From: Avisuccinivibrio_A sp964651505
GTDB lineage: Bacteria; Pseudomonadota; Gammaproteobacteria; Enterobacterales; Succinivibrionaceae
Length of the DNA: 8,118 nt
Direction of reading: 5' to 3'
Assembly: GCA_964651505.1 (NCBI GenBank)
Contig: CAZYXT010000107.1
Location: forward strand, 1 to 8,118
A program made the position numbers and the translations under genes. Positions 6,289 to 8,118 of this stretch are shown piece by piece. How positions within the stretch are numbered: the first letter of the stretch is position 1; each line of letters begins with the position of its first letter. The notes beneath the pieces were generated by a model, which saw only the letters and a list, made by a program, of their open reading frames with translations, was not told where the DNA came from and searched no databases.

Positions 6289-6316
6289 ATTGTATGCGGG
6301 CACCGCAAAATAGCAA
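6289..6316 (-). promoter_or_regulatory. Possible sigma70-like promoter for smpB
   Basis: On the minus strand, TTGCTA (6316-6311; 4 of 6) is followed after 16 bp by TACAAT (6294-6289; 5 of 6). Transcription would start near 6282, giving a leader of about 84 nt before the smpB ATG. An alternative is GATAAT at 6232-6227, nearer the gene but without a good -35. Confidence 0.45.
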
Positions 6317-6326
6317 GTATTTTCTT

Positions 6327-6351
6327 TAAATCTTAACACAATGGCCGATAA
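6327..6351 (+). promoter_or_regulatory. Sigma-28 (FliA)-type promoter for the chemoreceptor
   Basis: GCCGATAA at 6344-6351 is an exact match to the enterobacterial FliA -10 consensus, 31 nt before the chemoreceptor ATG. Upstream, TAAATCTT (6327-6334) matches 6 of 8 bases of the -35 consensus TAAAGTTT, but the spacer is 9 bp and not the usual 11. The perfect -10 and the chemotaxis gene directly downstream support the call; the short spacer is its weak point. Transcription would start near 6358. Confidence 0.6.
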
Positions 6352-6382
6352 TGACGTATATCGTAACTAGGGCACAACTATT

Positions 6383-8118
6383 ATGTCAGAACAAGAAAAT
6401 AACAGCGCAGCCTTGGGAGAGGATGTCAATTTGGATTTGGCCGCCAATTCGGCCTCTCGCACCACATTTTTTAAGGCTTTATTCAGCCTGCGCTTTCAAG
6501 ATATGTCCATTGTGCAGAGGGTCTATATCTGCACAGGGTTTGCCATCTTCATGTATGCTGTTGCCGCCATATTCATCGTGGCGACGGCCTCCTTGCAAAC
6601 CAGGGAGCAGCAAAGCATCGATCTGCCGGCCCTAAGAGCTGTCAATGCCGCCGCCAACGATGCCATGAGCAGGTTTTTGGAATTTGACTCCATGCTCTAC
6701 GGCTTAATTGAGCTCAAAGGCGTCGTGCACACAGACAGAGCCTTGGAATCCTTAAATGATTTCATGCAGTCGGTGGTCGCGCTTGAAGCGCAGATTAAAG
6801 CCCTGCCTCAAAGCTCCATCAAAGAGGGTCTGCTTGCCTGCGACATTGCCTTTTTAAAAGATCTGGGCTCAGGTTACAAGGCTTTCTTTTCGCAATCAGG
6901 CTCGGCTGCAGACGGCAGCTTATCCTATGAAGCCCTGCAATCGGAGGCCGTGCAACAGGCCGTTGCCCAAGATCCCTTTTATGCGGTGAATGTCTTAAAG
7001 GAGATCATGATCAAAACCTCTGAGGGGATCTTTAAGCAAGATGCGGTGGCAGGCGAGCTTTTGGACAAGGCCGTCTACATCATGGGCATAGGGCTCATTG
7101 TCTTGCTGGTGGCAGTATTTTTGATCTTGTGGTCCATAAGACAAAGCTTAAGGGTCAATACCGTTTACTTATTGCGGGCCCTGCAAAAAATTGCCAAAGG
7201 AGATCTTAATGTCACGGTGGAAGTTAACAGCCGCGATGAAATAGGCAACATCGCCACTTTGGTCAACGGCTTTGTCGGGGGCACCCGCACCACCTTGACC
7301 ATCGTGGCCCAAGACATCGAGCAGCTTTACGGCGTGGTCTCCTCCAACCGCCAAGCCGTGGACTTTACTAATGAAGCCATTGCCATGCAAAGGTCCAAGG
7401 CCCAGACCGTGGCCTCTGCCACCTCATTGATGGAGGAGAAGGTAGAAAAGGTGGCCGAGTTTGCCAAATCTACCCTCGACGAGGTCAAAAATGCCGAAGA
7501 GGCTTCGGAAACCTGCCGCATGACCATGTCCGACAACATCACCACCACCCATGCGCTCTCCGATCGCCTGCGCGCCTCCTCCGAGGCCGTAGGGGCCATC
7601 GCCAAGATGGGCGATAAAATCGAATCCATCGTCAAAACCATTGCCGACATTGCCGATCAGACCAACCTGTTGGCCTTAAACGCCACCATTGAGGCAGCAA
7701 GGGCCGGCAAATACGGCCGCGGCTTTGCCATCGTGGCAGAAGAAACCCGGGAGCTTGCCAATAAGACTGCCGCCTCCACCAAGGAAGTGTCCAAGACCAT
7801 AGGCGAGTTGCGTCAGGCCGTGGGCAACAGCGTGGCGGTGATGGGCATGTGCGAAGAGCAAATGGTCAACTCCTTGTCCCAAAGCTCCAAGGCCAATTCC
7901 TCCATCGAGGAGATCATGGGCATCATTGCCACCATCTCGGATATGTCAGAGCAGATCGTGCAGTCCTGTCACGAACAGGCCGTCTCGGCCTCCGAGATCA
8001 ATCAGAGCCTCGAGAATATCTCATCTTTGATCGATACCTCTTACAACAGCATGCAGGGCATCCACGAAAGCATGGGCATGTTGGACAAGCTTGCCTCAAA
8101 GCAGGCCATGGTCATCAG
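6383..8118 (+). CDS. Methyl-accepting chemotaxis protein, C-terminus cut by window end
   Basis: A transmembrane chemoreceptor that senses a ligand outside the inner membrane and controls CheA kinase through CheW. 578 codons are visible and the frame is still open at the edge. In order: a cytoplasmic N-terminus of about 46 residues, membrane helix 1 (about 47-69), a mostly helical periplasmic domain of about 160 residues (about 70-230), membrane helix 2 (about 231-251), a HAMP domain (about 252-304, with AKGDLNVTVEVNSRDEIG), and a long coiled-coil signalling domain. The hairpin tip is well conserved: DQTNLLALNATIEAARAG at 425-442, then GRGFAIVAEETREL. The ATG at 6383 is the first in frame after a TAG at 6368; AGGG lies 10 nt before it. 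The ligand is unknown; the sensor resembles a four-helix bundle only by size and helical character. Likely flagellar-regulon controlled through the promoter at 6327-6351. Confidence 0.96.
   Translation, partial: MSEQENNSAALGEDVNLDLAANSASRTTFFKALFSLRFQDMSIVQRVYICTGFAIFMYAVAAIFIVATASLQTREQQSIDLPALRAVNAAANDAMSRFLEFDSMLYGLIELKGVVHTDRALESLNDFMQSVVALEAQIKALPQSSIKEGLLACDIAFLKDLGSGYKAFFSQSGSAADGSLSYEALQSEAVQQAVAQDPFYAVNVLKEIMIKTSEGIFKQDAVAGELLDKAVYIMGIGLIVLLVAVFLILWSIRQSLRVNTVYLLRALQKIAKGDLNVTVEVNSRDEIGNIATLVNGFVGGTRTTLTIVAQDIEQLYGVVSSNRQAVDFTNEAIAMQRSKAQTVASATSLMEEKVEKVAEFAKSTLDEVKNAEEASETCRMTMSDNITTTHALSDRLRASSEAVGAIAKMGDKIESIVKTIADIADQTNLLALNATIEAARAGKYGRGFAIVAEETRELANKTAASTKEVSKTIGELRQAVGNSVAVMGMCEEQMVNSLSQSSKANSSIEEIMGIIATISDMSEQIVQSCHEQAVSASEINQSLENISSLIDTSYNSMQGIHESMGMLDKLASKQAMVI

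Noticed and set aside
5725..6382. tmRNA (ssrA) or tRNA gene near smpB
   Set aside because: I looked for the conserved tmRNA 5' end and tRNA-like features around smpB and elsewhere and saw none.
1..8118. CRISPR array, insertion sequence or phage-type attachment site
   Set aside because: There are no regularly spaced repeats of suitable length, no transposase-like frame, and no terminal inverted repeats with a coding core; the 17-bp palindrome encloses only an 11-nt loop.

Overview
The window looks like ordinary chromosome from a motile gammaproteobacterium, carrying a small surface-glycan patch between housekeeping and chemotaxis genes. The SmpB protein reads like the gammaproteobacterial form, the genes use Shine-Dalgarno sites and sigma70-like promoters, and a chemoreceptor is preceded by an exact flagellar sigma-28 -10 element. 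A gut or rumen anaerobe of the Succinivibrionaceae/Aeromonadales type would fit, but that is a guess from style and not a proof.

Layout. (1) 130-432, minus: small YjdJ-type GNAT acetyltransferase with a GTG start. It has a good sigma70-like promoter at 586-615 and a leader of about 150 nt that holds a 10-bp stem-loop. (2) 433-962: no convincing gene; this is the leader and promoter of the acetyltransferase and the upstream region of the next gene. (3) 963-2201, plus: GT-B fold glycosyltransferase. (4) 2202-2440: convergent intergenic region with several hairpins, including a perfect 17-bp inverted repeat. (5) 2441-5409, minus: three genes. In transcription order they are a polysaccharide pyruvyl transferase family protein, an FrhB-like iron-sulfur protein joined to it by an ATGA overlap, and an unrecognised membrane protein of about 150 residues. 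(6) 5410-5724: intergenic, with three spaced direct repeats of an AAGYTGGAAC-like word upstream of the pyruvyl transferase gene. (7) 5725-6198, minus: smpB. (8) 6199-6382: divergent promoter region, with a sigma70-like promoter for smpB and a sigma-28-like promoter for the chemoreceptor. (9) 6383 to the window end, plus: methyl-accepting chemotaxis protein, cut off by the window edge.

How the genes may work together. The glycosyltransferase, the pyruvyl transferase homologue and the FrhB-like protein together suggest building or decorating a cell-surface polysaccharide. The last two are translationally coupled, so they probably act on the same substrate. The FrhB-like protein is the most interesting gene: its family is named after coenzyme F420 hydrogenase, which such an organism would not be expected to have, so its real redox reaction is open. 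I found no tRNA, rRNA, tmRNA, CRISPR array or insertion sequence. I did not find a clear new defence or mobile system; the best leads are the FrhB/pyruvyl-transferase pair and several unexplained non-coding repeats.
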